Below are positions 1 to 11,920 of a stretch of DNA of 64,000 bases, piece by piece. The notes below the pieces were generated by a model. That model was not told where the DNA came from and did no database searches. It was given only the letters and a program-made list of their open reading frames with translations. Origin of the DNA: Sphagnum compactum (lineage: Eukaryota > Bryophyta > Sphagnopsida > Sphagnales); contig OZ234498.1 of NCBI GenBank assembly GCA_965153455.1, forward strand, positions 10,850,001-10,914,000. Reading direction: 5' to 3'. The position numbers and the translations under genes were made by a program. The stretch's first letter is position 1, and every line of letters starts with the position of its first letter.

Positions 1-838
1 CTCTCACCACAAAGACACACTTGAGCCAGTTGCAGAATTTGACTATATATGTTTTCCACCTGGAAAATTGATGGCAAACCTACTCTTTGCTCAAAAGACT
101 TTTTCAATCCTGATCTCTTAGTTCTCTGCAGCATACAAATTGGAAGGCCATTATGCTCTTATGTGTTATTCTAGCTAATTTTGATGCACAAAAGAGTGCC
201 ATGGGTGGTTGTGAGTTTTTCTCTTGGTACCAAATGTAAAGAAAACTGTGTTACATAACTCTAATGAATCTGATGTGCAGTAGCATATCATTTACAGGTG
301 AAAAATAGAAACAAGTACTACAAAACTAGTCTGGAATTCCTTTATCCAGCTTGGTCAAGGTGGTAATTGCAGGTGCTGATTTCAGTCTGCAAGGTTACAA
401 TCGAGGTATGTAATTCATTGTCCACATGAATCCTGTTTTTATCTCAGACGATTTCAGCAAATGTGCAATCTTCCCATTCTCATTCACTACAGACTGCAGA
501 TTTTGCTGTAAGATGACTTTGACTGAGAACAAGAGATTGTATCACTCAGAGTTCATATCACTAACCCATTCAAGTATCCTCTTTCAAAGATTTGTGGCCA
601 GAAGTTTGGAACTGGTCAGGTCAGGAGAGACATCACAAAATAAGGCAAATTCTAACCGAAGTGGGCCATTTGCTGTTTGTGTTATCTCATAAACTGAAGA
701 GAAGCGGTAGAAGTTATGGCATCAGTATGAAGAAGCTACAGCTCCTGACACTTTCTGTATTGTTCAAGAGTAAGGAGGAATTTTGAAGCTACAGTACCTG
801 ATGTTCTTTGTATTGTTCAACAGTGAGGACTTCTGAAG
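1..838. other. 3' flank of ABITRAM; no gene recognised
   Basis: I see no exon with family similarity on either strand here. Short open frames exist but lack splice context or recognisable motifs. From 732 the DNA consists of extra copies of the end of the ABITRAM coding region, described separately. Confidence 0.4.
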
Positions 839-887
839 CTAGAGCCCCCGACGTTCTCTGTATTGTTCAAGAGTGAGGAGGACTTTT
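732..887. repeat. Three tandem copies of the end of the ABITRAM coding region (about 53 bp)
   Basis: Copies lie at 732-784, 785-834 and 835-887. The 835-887 copy holds the real C terminus and stop codon. Read on the minus strand, the two others follow in the presumed 3' UTR and still resemble the LTLEQYRERRGL-stop segment with substitutions. Confidence 0.85.
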
Positions 888-2511
888 GAAGCTTTTGCCC
901 AATCCTCTGGTCGTGGCATCATGATAGCAATATGTCCCTCTGTGTCTGCCTGCACACAAATTTTCCCCAATTCTGTAAGTCCCATCAAACTCTATCACCT
1001 CTGTGCACATGTAGGCTGTGTATTGAGCAGGCCAGGAGCCTTGAGTACCTGTGTATTAAGCAGACCGGGAGCCTTGATCAAACGTTCATTCACCTCCAAA
1101 AGGACTCCTCTTATGCAGCATCTAGTGCCCACTCCCCACCCATCAACAGACTTAGCACCCATGAAGATCATGTACCAATGAGCAATGAATCTTGAAAAAC
1201 TAATAAGATATTAAACCATAAACACTAAACCCTAGATGCCTGACAGAAAGCTACAACTGCATATTATGTGAAGTACATCATAAAAGGGTGTCAAGTTTTA
1301 CTGCTGGTGTGAAAAACCTGATCAAGTAGAAGGACTCCCCCACCATTACTTTGCATAGCACTGAATTGGGCTCCAAGGTGATTGCATTCTGAAAATCTCA
1401 CCAAATCACGTTATCCCTAAATTTCCCAAGGATAGTGAGAGCCTATGCAGAACATGACCAAACTAAGCTCTTTAATTCAAGCATAATTAAAGAGCCTGAA
1501 TTAATAGTTTATATTTCAACTGTGCTTATTCCCTTATAGTTTCAAAAAACTTCAAATTTCTTTTTGAAGGGTAAGGGACCTGCATATGGTGGGGCCTCAC
1601 AGGTTCTTGCCCCTTCTCACTCACTCAGGCTATTGCCCTCATTCAGTACCGGGGTTCAAACTTGTGTGGACACCTTACCCCTACACATAAGGTGCTTCTC
1701 AGTTATGGTTTCAAGGATGATGAGAAGGGTGTGCAATTGAAGATAATTTGTATAAAAAAAACAAGGGGCAAGAAAAAACACACCTTCTTTCGCTTGCCAG
1801 ACACTTTCAGATCTGCACGACTTTGTTTGCCCACATTGAAATCAACTGCTGTGACTGCTGGTGTGGGCTTGAATGCTACATGCGTAGGCAACAATCCTAT
1901 GACGCAAAGCCTGCAATGAGACACATCCACCATTCAAGTACTCTGTATCCTTTAATGCTCTGTATTCTTTTCACCATTCAGTAAAAGGCCCCTCAAAAAG
2001 TCCACAGAAGCTTCAGGATCTTCAAGATGTCAACAACAACTCAATAAGTAAATCAACGTGGAACATACAAAGCCTAAAGCCTAAAGCTTAAATCATGAGG
2101 GCAAGAATTTGCAGAAATTAAAAACCAAGGTTTTGCAAAAAGTATCAGATTTTTCACAAAGATAGGAAGATGACAAGTACCCATTTGCATGCCTATACAC
2201 ATATTGGTCGTGAAAGTCCTTTCCAACATCTGCACCCCTCAGACCTTCAACACAATGTCTACCACACCACTACCACCTCCTCCTCCTCATCATCATTGAC
2301 TACAACAACCCAAAAAGGTTCTTTCTTCCCACAACACTCGTTTATGTCTCTTTTGTTGTCATGAAGGTATCATCTCTCTTGACAGAAATTTTGATGAAGA
2401 TATAATCAAACATCTCAATAGAATAAGGAGACATCATGAACAACCTAAAATGGTTCTTTCTTCCCCACAACACACTTCACCTCTCTTTTATTTTCATGAA
2501 GGTGCCGTCTC

Positions 2512-2542
<31 letters not shown>

Positions 2543-3514
2543 ACAGAAAGTTTGATGAAAACATGACCAAACATCTCAATGGAACAAGGAGATGTCATGC
2601 TTCCTCTTGAACAAGTTCTTTCTCCTTGCAACATTCTTGATGTCTCTTTTGTTTTGGTGAAAGCGTTGTCTCTCATCTCTCTTGACAGAAATATGATCAA
2701 CAATCTCAATGGAATAAACCCTAAAACCTTCTCCTCATGAACATCTCCACTCTTTTTAACTCTCTTTTGTTTGAGTGAAGGTGTTATGCCATCTCTCCGG
2801 ACAGAAAAAAGGTTTGTTGAACATGTGATCAAACATGTCAATGAGAATAAGGAGGTGATGTTTCTATCAGAACAAGTCAGAGGATGATGCTGCTCAATTG
2901 TTATTGCAAAATGTTGTCAGTGTCCAAGCAGTCAGCAGGATCCCCCTTTCCTCAAAAGCGTCAATGGCACCCACAATTGCAGTTTGCTGGGGGGAAAAAA
3001 AGGGATTGTGGAAAAGAGCTCGAGGCATTCTTCCACAATGTGTAACCAAAATCCTTGCAGACACAGTTTTGCTCTCAGAGCACAACATCAAATCCTTGCA
3101 GACACTCAAAACTGCAATGTGTCAAGACACTCAAGACTTACCAAGAGCAACCCAATGGGTGTAATTGCAGCTGTTAGCACGGGGTGGACGAGGCGGCAAT
3201 TCCTCCGCGGAAGGAAACAAAGATTCAGTAGTCGAGGAAGAACAACTTGTGTCGTCCACGTTTTGTTGAAGTCTGGAGGCGCCATTACTCTTCAGTAGAG
3301 CTCCTTCTGCTCCAACATCCTCCTCCTCCTCCTCATGCTGCTTAACGCTCTCTAGTATTTGGTTCTTCGACACCTGAGGTCCTTGAGGAGGGCAAAGTGC
3401 AGAGGTACTACATGTGACGGTGGTTCTGTCATCACACAACCGCCGTTCTCCAACAGTCACAGCACTTTCTGCATTGCATGAAGAATGCAGGCCATCACCG
3501 TTCACCTGCACCAT
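839..3514 (-). CDS. ABITRAM: ABITRAM (FAM206/Simiate) homologue, six exons, complete
   Basis: Exons on the minus strand: 3514-3142, 2229-2181, 1910-1784, 1388-1318, 1121-1049 and 949-839. All join in phase and give 267 aa. The conserved core is clear: RHANGLCVIG, then VDFNVGK, KVSGKRKK, LEPNSVLCKV, CCIRGVLLEVNERL, and the C-terminal GHIAIMMPRPEDW and EQYRERRGL. This is the single-domain eukaryotic ABITRAM family, described in animals as an actin-binding and transcription-associated protein; its plant role is not established to my knowledge. The first exon adds about 120 residues of low-complexity, Ser- and Glu-rich sequence with an acidic EEEEE run, unlike the short N terminus of the animal protein. 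A telobox-like TTTAGGGTTT lies about 170 bp upstream of the start. Intron 1 holds a four-copy repeat, and two exon ends are tandemly duplicated in adjoining non-coding DNA. Confidence 0.88.
1017..1083. repeat. 34-bp tandem duplication at the end of ABITRAM exon 5
   Basis: Two adjacent copies, about 1017-1050 and 1051-1083. The latter encodes the exon end (KAPGLLNTQ) and the former lies just inside the following intron. The junction between them supplies the GTACTC donor. Confidence 0.7.
2311..2880. repeat. Four-copy degenerate tandem repeat, about 130-160 bp, in ABITRAM intron 1
   Basis: Recurring blocks are GGTTCTTTCTTCC, CTCTTTTGTTTT, TGAAGGTG, TCTCTTGACAGAAA and ATCAAACATCTCAATGGAA. They begin near 2311, 2449, 2611 and 2741. 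The second unit is lengthened by a CT microsatellite at about 2511-2541. Divergence between units is substantial, so the array is old. Confidence 0.75.
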
Positions 3515-3680
3515 CTTCGTCCTCTGCTATCATCAGCGGCGAACTGTCGACTTTCCGAACGGCAATCCCACGGAGCTGATGCTTCTTCAGAGATTCTCTG
3601 ATTCTTCTTCTAACTGATTTCATGCGCATTTCGCTTCTCGGAGGAAGCCAAGAAGATCCCATCCTTAGGGCTTGTTGTGG

Positions 3681-3690
3681 TTTAGGGTTT
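3681..3690 (-). promoter_or_regulatory. Telobox-like motif upstream of ABITRAM
   Basis: TTTAGGGTTT on the plus strand (AAACCCTAAA on the gene strand) lies about 170 bp upstream of the start codon. Teloboxes are common in plant promoters of housekeeping and ribosome-related genes. Function here is inferred from motif and position only. Confidence 0.4.
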
Positions 3691-3920
3691 AGCGCTGGTC
3701 GTGGAGTGACGCAGCACCCACGAACGCACCACTTCCGTTTTTCAATCCTTTCCTTTCCTGCCCCCTCTGTGACCTACCTACCCACCCACACTAAACCCTA
3801 CCCACCCACTACCTACCTTCCCCTCCTACCTACACACCTCCTTCTCCCATCCCCATTCTTTGTTTCAAGCTCTTGCATTGTCATTGTCCTGCCAACTCCA
3901 CCTCACCATCACCCTCTCAC

Positions 3921-4224
3921 CACTCTCAATTTCATTACAACAAAAGGTGTCCTTGTACGTCAAGTGATTTCATCAGATTTAGGTGTCCCTGTACATCAAG
4001 TGATTTCACTAGATTTTGAGTGAATTCATTGGTTGTAATGAATAGGGACTAGTGAAAAAGTAGCAAATTCTCCACTCTCGATTTCATTACAACAAAAGGT
4101 GTCCTTGTACGTCAAGTGATTTCAGATTTAGGTGTCCCTGTACATCAAGTGATTTCACTAGATTTTGACTGAATTCATTGGTTGTAATGAACAGGGACTA
4201 GTGAAGAAGTAGCGAATTCACTTG
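3921..4224. repeat. 152-bp tandem duplication
   Basis: Copy 1 is 3921-4072 and copy 2 is 4073-4224, differing by a few substitutions and small indels. Each contains two sub-copies of GGTGTCCxTGTACxTCAAGTGATTTCA and a flanked pair TTCACTAG / CTAGTGAA. The following sequence ends in TTTTGTAGTAGTGT, which resembles a MITE terminus. Confidence 0.85.
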
Positions 4225-4230
4225 TTTAGT

Positions 4231-7200
4231 GAACAAGGACTAGTGAATTGCACCCACATTTTGTAGTAGTGTTTCCACTTGCATCATGCCTTTTACCATT
4301 GTTGTGCCTTCTGCCATCACCTATGCTTAGGTACGCCTTTGCCCAATGTTGTATTTAGAGAAGCATCTACTTTGGTTTTTGGAGGTGTGCCTCAAAAATA
4401 AATTTAAGTCCATAGGATGTGCTCATTTGAAAAACTTCGATTTTGAGACTCATAAAAATGCCCATGGATATGTTTGCAAAACATTAAACATTTTATCCAA
4501 ACATATAACAATTGGCACACAACTACATGAGATTTATCATTTTTTTATCACATTGAAAAAAATAAAGTCATAAATTATGTTTGTACAATTGATATTTTGC
4601 ATGTCTTCCATATTTTTACAAATCATACAAATTAGTCAAATGTAAATAAATATAACATTGAAAATTTTCAAAAACATTCTTGAAAACAAGAATGTAAATT
4701 TTTAATATTGTAATCTTACATCTAATAATGAATTATAAAATGATGCAAATTTTCCCTAGTTCATGCCCCCTTATTTTATTGCTAAAATTAAATAACCTTA
4801 AAATTTGCAAAGTTGTAAAAAGAACATCTAGTCCACATGTGTCTAGCAAAGAACAACTTATGATAATCTATCAATATAGTAAATTGATATTTATCATTGG
4901 TAGATGATAAGAAATAATTTGAATTTTTGGACATGTCATGTTCTTCTTTTTGTTGTGTTTGTGAATGTGTCCAAATTAAATTATCGATTTTGAAACATGT
5001 TTCATTTTTTCATGAGTCATTTTGAATGAATCAAACTTCCCCCCCCCCCCTCCCCCCCTTGTCTCTTTGATGTAAGTGGCAAGCTCGTCATCATGTTTTG
5101 AATTTTGTGTTTGTCTTTCTACACAAGATGATGCTAAGTATAGCCATGCCATGTCCTTCTAGTCTATTTGTTGTAAGTGATGAACTTCAAACTTATCATC
5201 ATGTTTTGTTTTTGTGTTTTTTTTTTTTTTTGTGTTTTTGCAAGAGGAAGTAGTGGCAATGGTGAGTGTTGCCTGCAAATCTTGCAACATTGTTGAGTTT
5301 TTTAAAAAATTGTGCCACAATCCGCCATTATTGCCACCTTGGAGCTCTACAACCCTTCTTTTATGCTTCAAGGTAAAAAGAGTTCATCTTAGCCCATTTT
5401 TTCTTAATGAATAGTGCAACATGCCATCAATGCTACTTTTGGGATGAAAAGACATCATTTAGTGACCATTGTCAGCCATCACTAGCTTGTTAATTTATTT
5501 TTTAAATATGTAACCTTTGTAGCATGATGGCTTTCATCACACTATTTAAATGAACAACCTAGCAATGGTTGCCATGTTTTGTGTTTTTTTGTCAATTTCA
5601 TTCTCAAGCTTTACATCACAACTACCACAAACATGCTACTCAAATGAGTAGTGTGCCAATGGTTGTTGGGCTTTTTACGTTCTTTTTTAGTTACATTTGA
5701 TACTCAATGAACATCGTGGTGATGGATATTGTGTTCTATGTCTATTTTTTTGCTACATTTGTAACTTTTGTAACACGACAATCATTGCCATATTGCTCAA
5801 ATGATCGTGGTGATGGTTGTCATGTTGTGTGTGTGTGTGTGTGTTTTTTGGCCTTGCCTACCAAGGCAAGGATATTGTGTTTAGATTCATTTTAGAGTAT
5901 AGTTATTTAAAGGATTTCGGCCCCTAGATAATAGGTCTATTTTTATAGGAGGAATTTTGAAAGATGATATGTTGGCTTGTGTTGAAACTTGAGATTAGTT
6001 ATAGAGTTATATAATCTTGAAGGATTTTGGTTTCTTTTAGAGGATTTTTTTGAAGATTAGGTATATTTTTGCATGGTGAAATATTTGAGTTTCCATAATT
6101 CTTCTTTGCCTTAAGATTCTTTTGAATGTAAATGGCAAGGCCACAATGTGACACACCCCTTGTTTTTACTTTGTATGTTTGCATGTATTTTTTTGGTTTC
6201 CTTTGCAACATTTGCAATGCAACAATGGCTCCTACATTGTGTGGATGTTTTTTTTTCCCCCTTAATTTTTTCTTTGTAATTTTTTTAATACAACAATGGT
6301 CATTTCATTGTTCGAAAATTGCATACCATTTTATGGTCTTTTTTTTGGTTAATGTTGTTTGTTGCTACGTGCATTACAAACATGTATGTTTTTGTGTTCT
6401 TGTTGTTTTTTTTCTTTTTTCATTTTCATTCACTTTACAAAAATGATTAGTTAAATTTCAATTTCTTCAAATGCAACAATAAAACACCCTCTTTAAGGTT
6501 TTTTCATTTGTGCTTTAATATATTTTTGGCAACTTTTTTGGACTTGATGTACGAATGGCTCTTGAAACTTCTTCTATTCAAAACCCACATCATTTCAACA
6601 TTGAATTTAAAGTTTTTCCATGAAAAGGAAAAAAATAGTAATGTGTATGAAAATTTTCAAGAGTTTTCAAAAAGTCTTATGGCATGCAAAAAAATCTTGA
6701 CTTTTCAAAAAATATTTACATTATATTTGGAAATTTTTTAACTATTTGGAACTGCATTTGTGAAATTCTAATACAACTTTGATCCCTTCAATGATACTCT
6801 TGCAACATGAACTGAATTTTGGAAAGCAAGTATGGATGTAAACATAAGGAAGAGGAAGTGCACATTTTCATATCCTAACACCAAAATTTGTATAATTTCT
6901 TAAGGTCATGAATGGGATGTATATTGTCCTCAAAGTTCCAAAAACCAAAGCTCCCTTTAGTTGCATTGAAACATGAAAATATCACACCAACATTTTGTTA
7001 CTCAAGGTCCAAAAACCCAAGCTCCCATTAGTTGCATTGAAACATGACAAAGTCTCTTTTGAATGTTGCTCAAAGCTCTTTTATTATGATAAAATTTATA
7101 TTCATAAATTATTCTTCAAGCCTTTTTTGATTGGGATCAAGACCTATTTTTGTGCTAAAAAAAAATGATTAAAATTAAAAAGTCTTGGGACACCTACACC

Positions 7201-9020
7201 TAAAGTCATGACCCCATTCGATTTGGGGGGGGATGGATCATCATTAATGATGGATTGTTCATACTGTTCAAAACCTAGCACCATTTCTTAGATGTGATTT
7301 TGTACATTTTAAACCTATAGAACATGACATATTTTTCCCTTTTACAAATTTTGTATAATCTAGGTTAGTTTTACATGCATTTTCATTTAGGGTTGGAAAA
7401 TGTATTTGTATTTTAGGATCCAAACAATTTCACAAAAATGAAGAGAAAAAAACATTATGAGGATATTGCAAGTGCGCCAACTACCATATTGATAAATTAG
7501 AATTTTTAAGCAAATGAGGGTATTGCAAATACCCATGGGTATTTTATTTTAAGAATTAGTCAAAATGAAGGCATTGAACTTGTCTTCAAGTTTTTCAATT
7601 AAAGTTTGTCATCACAATGTAGGTATTGCAAACACCATTGAATATTTCTATTGGGATTTTAAAAACAAGGAGGGTGTTGCACTACTTTAAGCATTTTTCC
7701 ATTGATGATTGAAGTTTGTAATCAACACGAGGTATTGTTGTCACATTGTTATATTGTTAATTGTGATTAGAGTTTTTAACACAACGAAGACATTCAATTT
7801 TGTCCAAAGTAAAAATAACCCAAAAATATGAAAATACAAGTACAAGTATGTAGAGCAATAAATAAATACACTATACTAACTAGTTATAAACCCATAGTTA
7901 GTTTATTTAATGTTCCATTACGAGGACATTTCCCTCCTAGTGGTTATTAAATGACCTATTATGTCCTCGTACCTACTTAATCATGGGTTTGGAAGATTAG
8001 GTAGGTACAAGGACATAATAGGTCATTTTACAAAAGTAACCATATGGGGTGGGATGGTAAGTTGTTTTGAGTCAATAAATAATTAAATAGGTAGGTAAAT
8101 AAGTTGTGGAAAGGGATAGTAAATCATTTAAGTGTAAGGTAAAGCCCTAGGGTGGGGGCATTTTCAAAATAAAGGGTCCTAGGATGAGCCAATAGTAAAG
8201 TCCAACCCCACATTTTGAGAATGTATCCCACCCATGGGCTTTAGCAATATTTATCATAAATTAAACCTATGTAAATCACAAGGTGTATGAATAGAAGGTT
8301 CTTATGCCTATTCTTCAATAATGAAAGGGTTTTTACACCTATAAAAGTTACATCACAACTACGGATAGGCAAATTGTAATGATAGGGTTTGCTTGTAATG
8401 ATAAGCCCATTTTAGGTTTATTCACATGATCGATTTGTTATCAAATCTCATCCCATTATTTTTCGTTATTTTTATTCAAATATAAGGTTAATAATAACAC
8501 CTACAAATAGGCAAGGGTGTTGCTTTGCATCTTTTGTTAATGATTTTTAATTTTTTTATATTGATAAGAAAAGTTATGACATTTTATTTTTCTTTTGGAG
8601 CAAAATTATGATGATTTTTAATTAATTAATTAGTTTATTCTTATTCTCCACCTTTTTCTCCCTCTTTTTTCATTAATTTTTTTTTTAAAAAATTTTTCCT
8701 CCACATTTCTTCTCCTTCTTTCATTTCCAACCAAGCTTGATTTTGGTTCGACCATTTTTTTTGCAATGTCAATTTTTTTTGTTGTTTACATAATCAATAT
8801 TTTTCAAACATCATTTTTTTTGACACATCCCCAAATTCCTTAAAAGACCCAAATGTGGGTCCTAGAATGAAACAACGGGGGAAAAAAAAGTCGGGCATGT
8901 TCCCTAATTTGTAGCATTTATAAGGTAGAGGCTGTGCTAGAACTTTGGGATGGGACTAGGGTGAATTCACAAGCAAAAGTTCAAGATAAAATCAACTTGT
9001 ATAATCAAGTAAAAAGGGCA
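4231..9020. other. AT-rich intergenic DNA, no gene recognised
   Basis: The stretch is strongly AT-rich, with long T and A runs and a C tract at 5039-5058. From about 5090 to 6460 there are loosely periodic phrases around CAATGGTTGCCATGTTTTGTGTTTTT, suggesting an old degenerate repeat. No exon with plausible flanking splice sites was found. A hairpin at 7949-8029 is listed separately. Confidence 0.45.
7949..8029. repeat. Near-perfect 34-bp inverted repeat with a 12-nt loop
   Basis: The left arm at 7949-7982 and the right arm at 7995-8029 pair almost completely, with two substitutions and a one-base end difference. The arms contain GACCTATTATGTCC and its complement. A transcript would fold into a long stem, as with a MITE or a microRNA-like foldback. 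I see no match to a microRNA I know. Confidence 0.8.
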
Positions 9021-9024
9021 GTTA

Positions 9025-9441
9025 GTGCAAGTTGAACGTAAGTGGTGCGATGGACTTAATAAGGACAACTTTAAGCACATGCTTTACACGACCTGCAACC
9101 TTTGGGAGGAGGCATCATTTCCTTACTATAACATACTTTATGACTTTGAGTGGGGGCTACATCCAAATGACATTTTTTCCCGGGATTTTCAAATGGGAGT
9201 CCTACAATTGGGATTCTTCTTGTGTCAAAACTTTGGACTCTCATTTTTTTTAAAAAAAATGTGTTTGGAGCATGTGATGGCAATGGTTTATAGCCCTCAA
9301 AAAGATCTTTTCAACAATGTATTGTACGCCCCAATCGAAGATGATTTGATCCCTGCTCTAAAGGAATTTGTGGTCAGGAGTCAAATTCCCAATTTGATTC
9401 TTAAACTTTTTTTGGATCACAACTCATGCATTCAAGCTTAA
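9025..9441 (+). pseudogene. Unrecognised 138-codon open frame in AT-rich DNA
   Basis: The frame is unusually long for such AT-rich DNA. It opens at a GTG; the first ATG is about 18 codons in. Composition is protein-like, with many aromatic residues and motifs such as WEEASFPYYN and EHVMAMVY. I do not recognise a domain. It sits next to a decayed Harbinger element and may be a relic of another transposon. Confidence 0.25.
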
Positions 9442-10289
9442 ATGAACAATGCAAGGGCACTTTAAGCATTTAAATTTGAAAACATTTTCAATGGTATCTT
9501 GGGGGCCTAATTTGGTGCTTGTTTGCCCTTTCAATTAAAGTTTTAAACATTTCGAAACTCCCGCATGAGTGTGACTGATCCCAAAGTGGGAGTGCACTTG
9601 GGAGTCATTGGGTTTAATCTTTTGCACTCTCCCCCACTTGTGAGAGTGTGTTTCACTCCTAAACACATTATCTTAACTTCATGTTTATTTGCACTCCACA
9701 CTTAGTCACGAACCCAATGTTAAGGTTATGACATTTTTCCTATTTTTTTACAATGTCAACCATAAGCCTTTTTCAGTACGACATTATAGCAATTTTTTTT
9801 GTTCTCTTTGCACATTTGCATTATTGTAAAAGCCTTTTTATTAAACATTGCAACAATTTATTTTTTGCTTTCTCTACACATTTACATTGTTGCAAAGTTT
9901 CACACTATCATTATGATTGACCACGACACATGCTCATTTATTCGCTTTTTTATTTTCTGAAATTTTTTAGCATAAACTTTTTGTGTTCATTATGATATAC
10001 TCTTCATGTAACATAATGAAACCATTGAAAGTTGTTTTGTTTACACAACTTTTACAACTATTAATTCAAGCACAAAACTTTGTCATCTTTGGGTATTTGA
10101 ATATGGAGTTTGCATCCTATTTTGATTTTTGGTGAATTGTAATCATTGTCTTTTGATGAAGCTAGAAACGATCATAGGTATGTGTTTGAATTGATGGTTA
10201 ATGTGTTGATGTGACATAACTATTGGATTTCTTGTGTTTACAAATTGTTGTTGAGCTAAAAGTTAGGCCATTAAGTTAAAGCAATTCCA
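9442..10289. other. AT-rich spacer, no gene recognised
   Basis: Contains repeated short phrases at about 9730-9960 of the type TTTGCACATTTGCATTATTG and TTACATTGTTGCAAAG. No coding signal was seen. Confidence 0.35.
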
Positions 10290-11340
10290 CAATTTGTTAT
10301 TCACAATTTGTGATGACTTAGTATGATGATAAATGTTGGATTGGGCATTTTCAAGTTGATAGATCTGTTGTAAGACAATTGGCAAAAAAATTGAAACACA
10401 TAATGGAAAAAAAAGGATATAAAATATAAGTGCACAATTCTTAAAAGCATTTTGAATAGCTTATTATTTGTTCAAATTAATACATGATTACGAGTATTTG
10501 TAATGTAATGAATTTTTTGCCATTGGAAAATCAATAGTTCATTTAGTATTATGGGAGTTTATTCATGCTATAAATGGGGTTTTCAAAGGTTAGCTTCAAT
10601 GGCTAGATTGTGAAAGGTTGATACAAATGATGGAGGGATTCTTCAAAGATTTGTCAAGGTTGCCAAGTATTCAAGGGGCCATAAATGCAATTCAAATACA
10701 CATTTAGAAGCCAAAGAGTTTTGTTTTTGCAAAAGTTTTCTATTCATTCAAGTCCAATGCATATAACTTGTAACTACAAGCAATTATTGATCACAAAAAG
10801 AGATTTCTTGATGTCTTTGTGGGCCAACTAATATCCATGAATGATGCGGTTATCTTCAATTTAGCAGAAGGCAATCTAGGGGGATCTTTTTGGCGAACAC
10901 AATTCCCTTGATGGTATCAAGCCATATTTAATCAAAGACTAAGGTTATTTGCTCCTTCCATGGTTAATGGTACTTCACAAACACATAGCTGGGATTCAAT
11001 TTTCTATGTTGGAAGCATTTTAGAACAAACAACTATGTTGAACAAAAGTTGTGGTGGAAAATAATTTTGGCATCCTCAAATTGACCTTCCAAAAGCTATT
11101 GATCAAATCAAACTTGATTTTTTTTTTCTCTTTTGAATGTGATTGTTTGAGCTGTTATATAATACACTACGATTTTGAACGGGAAGGATGTTGACATTGA
11201 GTTAATGTTGCAATTGGGTATGGAAAATGTGCCAGAAGGAGGTGGTAAACATGGTGAATTGGGAAAAAACAAAGCTAGGATTACAAGTGTTTTGGTAAAT
11301 GACATTGATTCACTTACTTTGCAAGGGGAAAAAATTTAAA
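10290..11340 (+). pseudogene. Decayed PIF/Harbinger transposase
   Basis: Reading across frames and stops recovers the order of a plant Harbinger (HARBI1-like DDE) transposase: FFKDLSRLPSIQGA, KSFVFAKVFYSFKSNAYN, then IDHKKRFLDVFVG, SMNDAV, VVENNFGILK and ELMLQLGMENVPEGG. The usual first catalytic Asp in IQGAIDATHIHI reads Asn (GAINAIQIHI), and the frame has in-frame stops after IHI and after KSNAYNL and several shifts. The second Asp region (IDHKKRF) and the Glu region (VVENNFG) remain visible. It is almost certainly inactive. Confidence 0.8.
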
Positions 11341-11920
11341 GGATCAACTAAAGGATTGCATTAGAACATTACCTAGGAAATCAAAGACCAAACATTCATA
11401 TACATGGTTAAAAGATGCATGCAACTCTAGTTCATTTCTTTTGATCCATGAACAACTAAACATTTGTTTCAATTCTTTTGATCCATGAAATAACTAAACA
11501 ATTATTTCAATTCTTTTAATCCATGAACAACTAAGCTCATGAATTGTACATTAAAACTGAACCCAAAGTCAAATCAAATCCAAAATTGTCCAGTGTTTCA
11601 ATTGGAAACATCTTATTTTGAATCCCTTAAGTTTTTACAATTATTCTTGTAATTGCTACAAGTGCATCTATATTATGTATTATGTATTCATGTGTCAAGG
11701 TTCATGTTCATTTTGCAACAACATTGTCCTCCTTTCCATTATTGAAAACATGCAAATTATGAGCTCTAAGGAGTTGTTCCTTTAAATCTTCTAGAAATTT
11801 TGGTAAGTTCACTTGTGGTAGCAATGTTTAGTCTTTCACAAATGCATAACACATCACAATACTAAGGTTTGATAACATTGTCACCAAACTTTTGCTCATC
11901 TTGTGAATTTTTTTATTTCG
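11341..11920. other. Spacer between the two convergent Harbinger genes
   Basis: Includes a short imperfect triplication of TTTTGATCCATGAACAACTAAAC at about 11438-11536. No coding frame recognised. Confidence 0.4.

Noticed and set aside
2170-2841. Open frames in ABITRAM intron 1
   Set aside because: They fall in the four-copy repeat and CT microsatellite. Only 2229-2181 on the minus strand fits as an exon.
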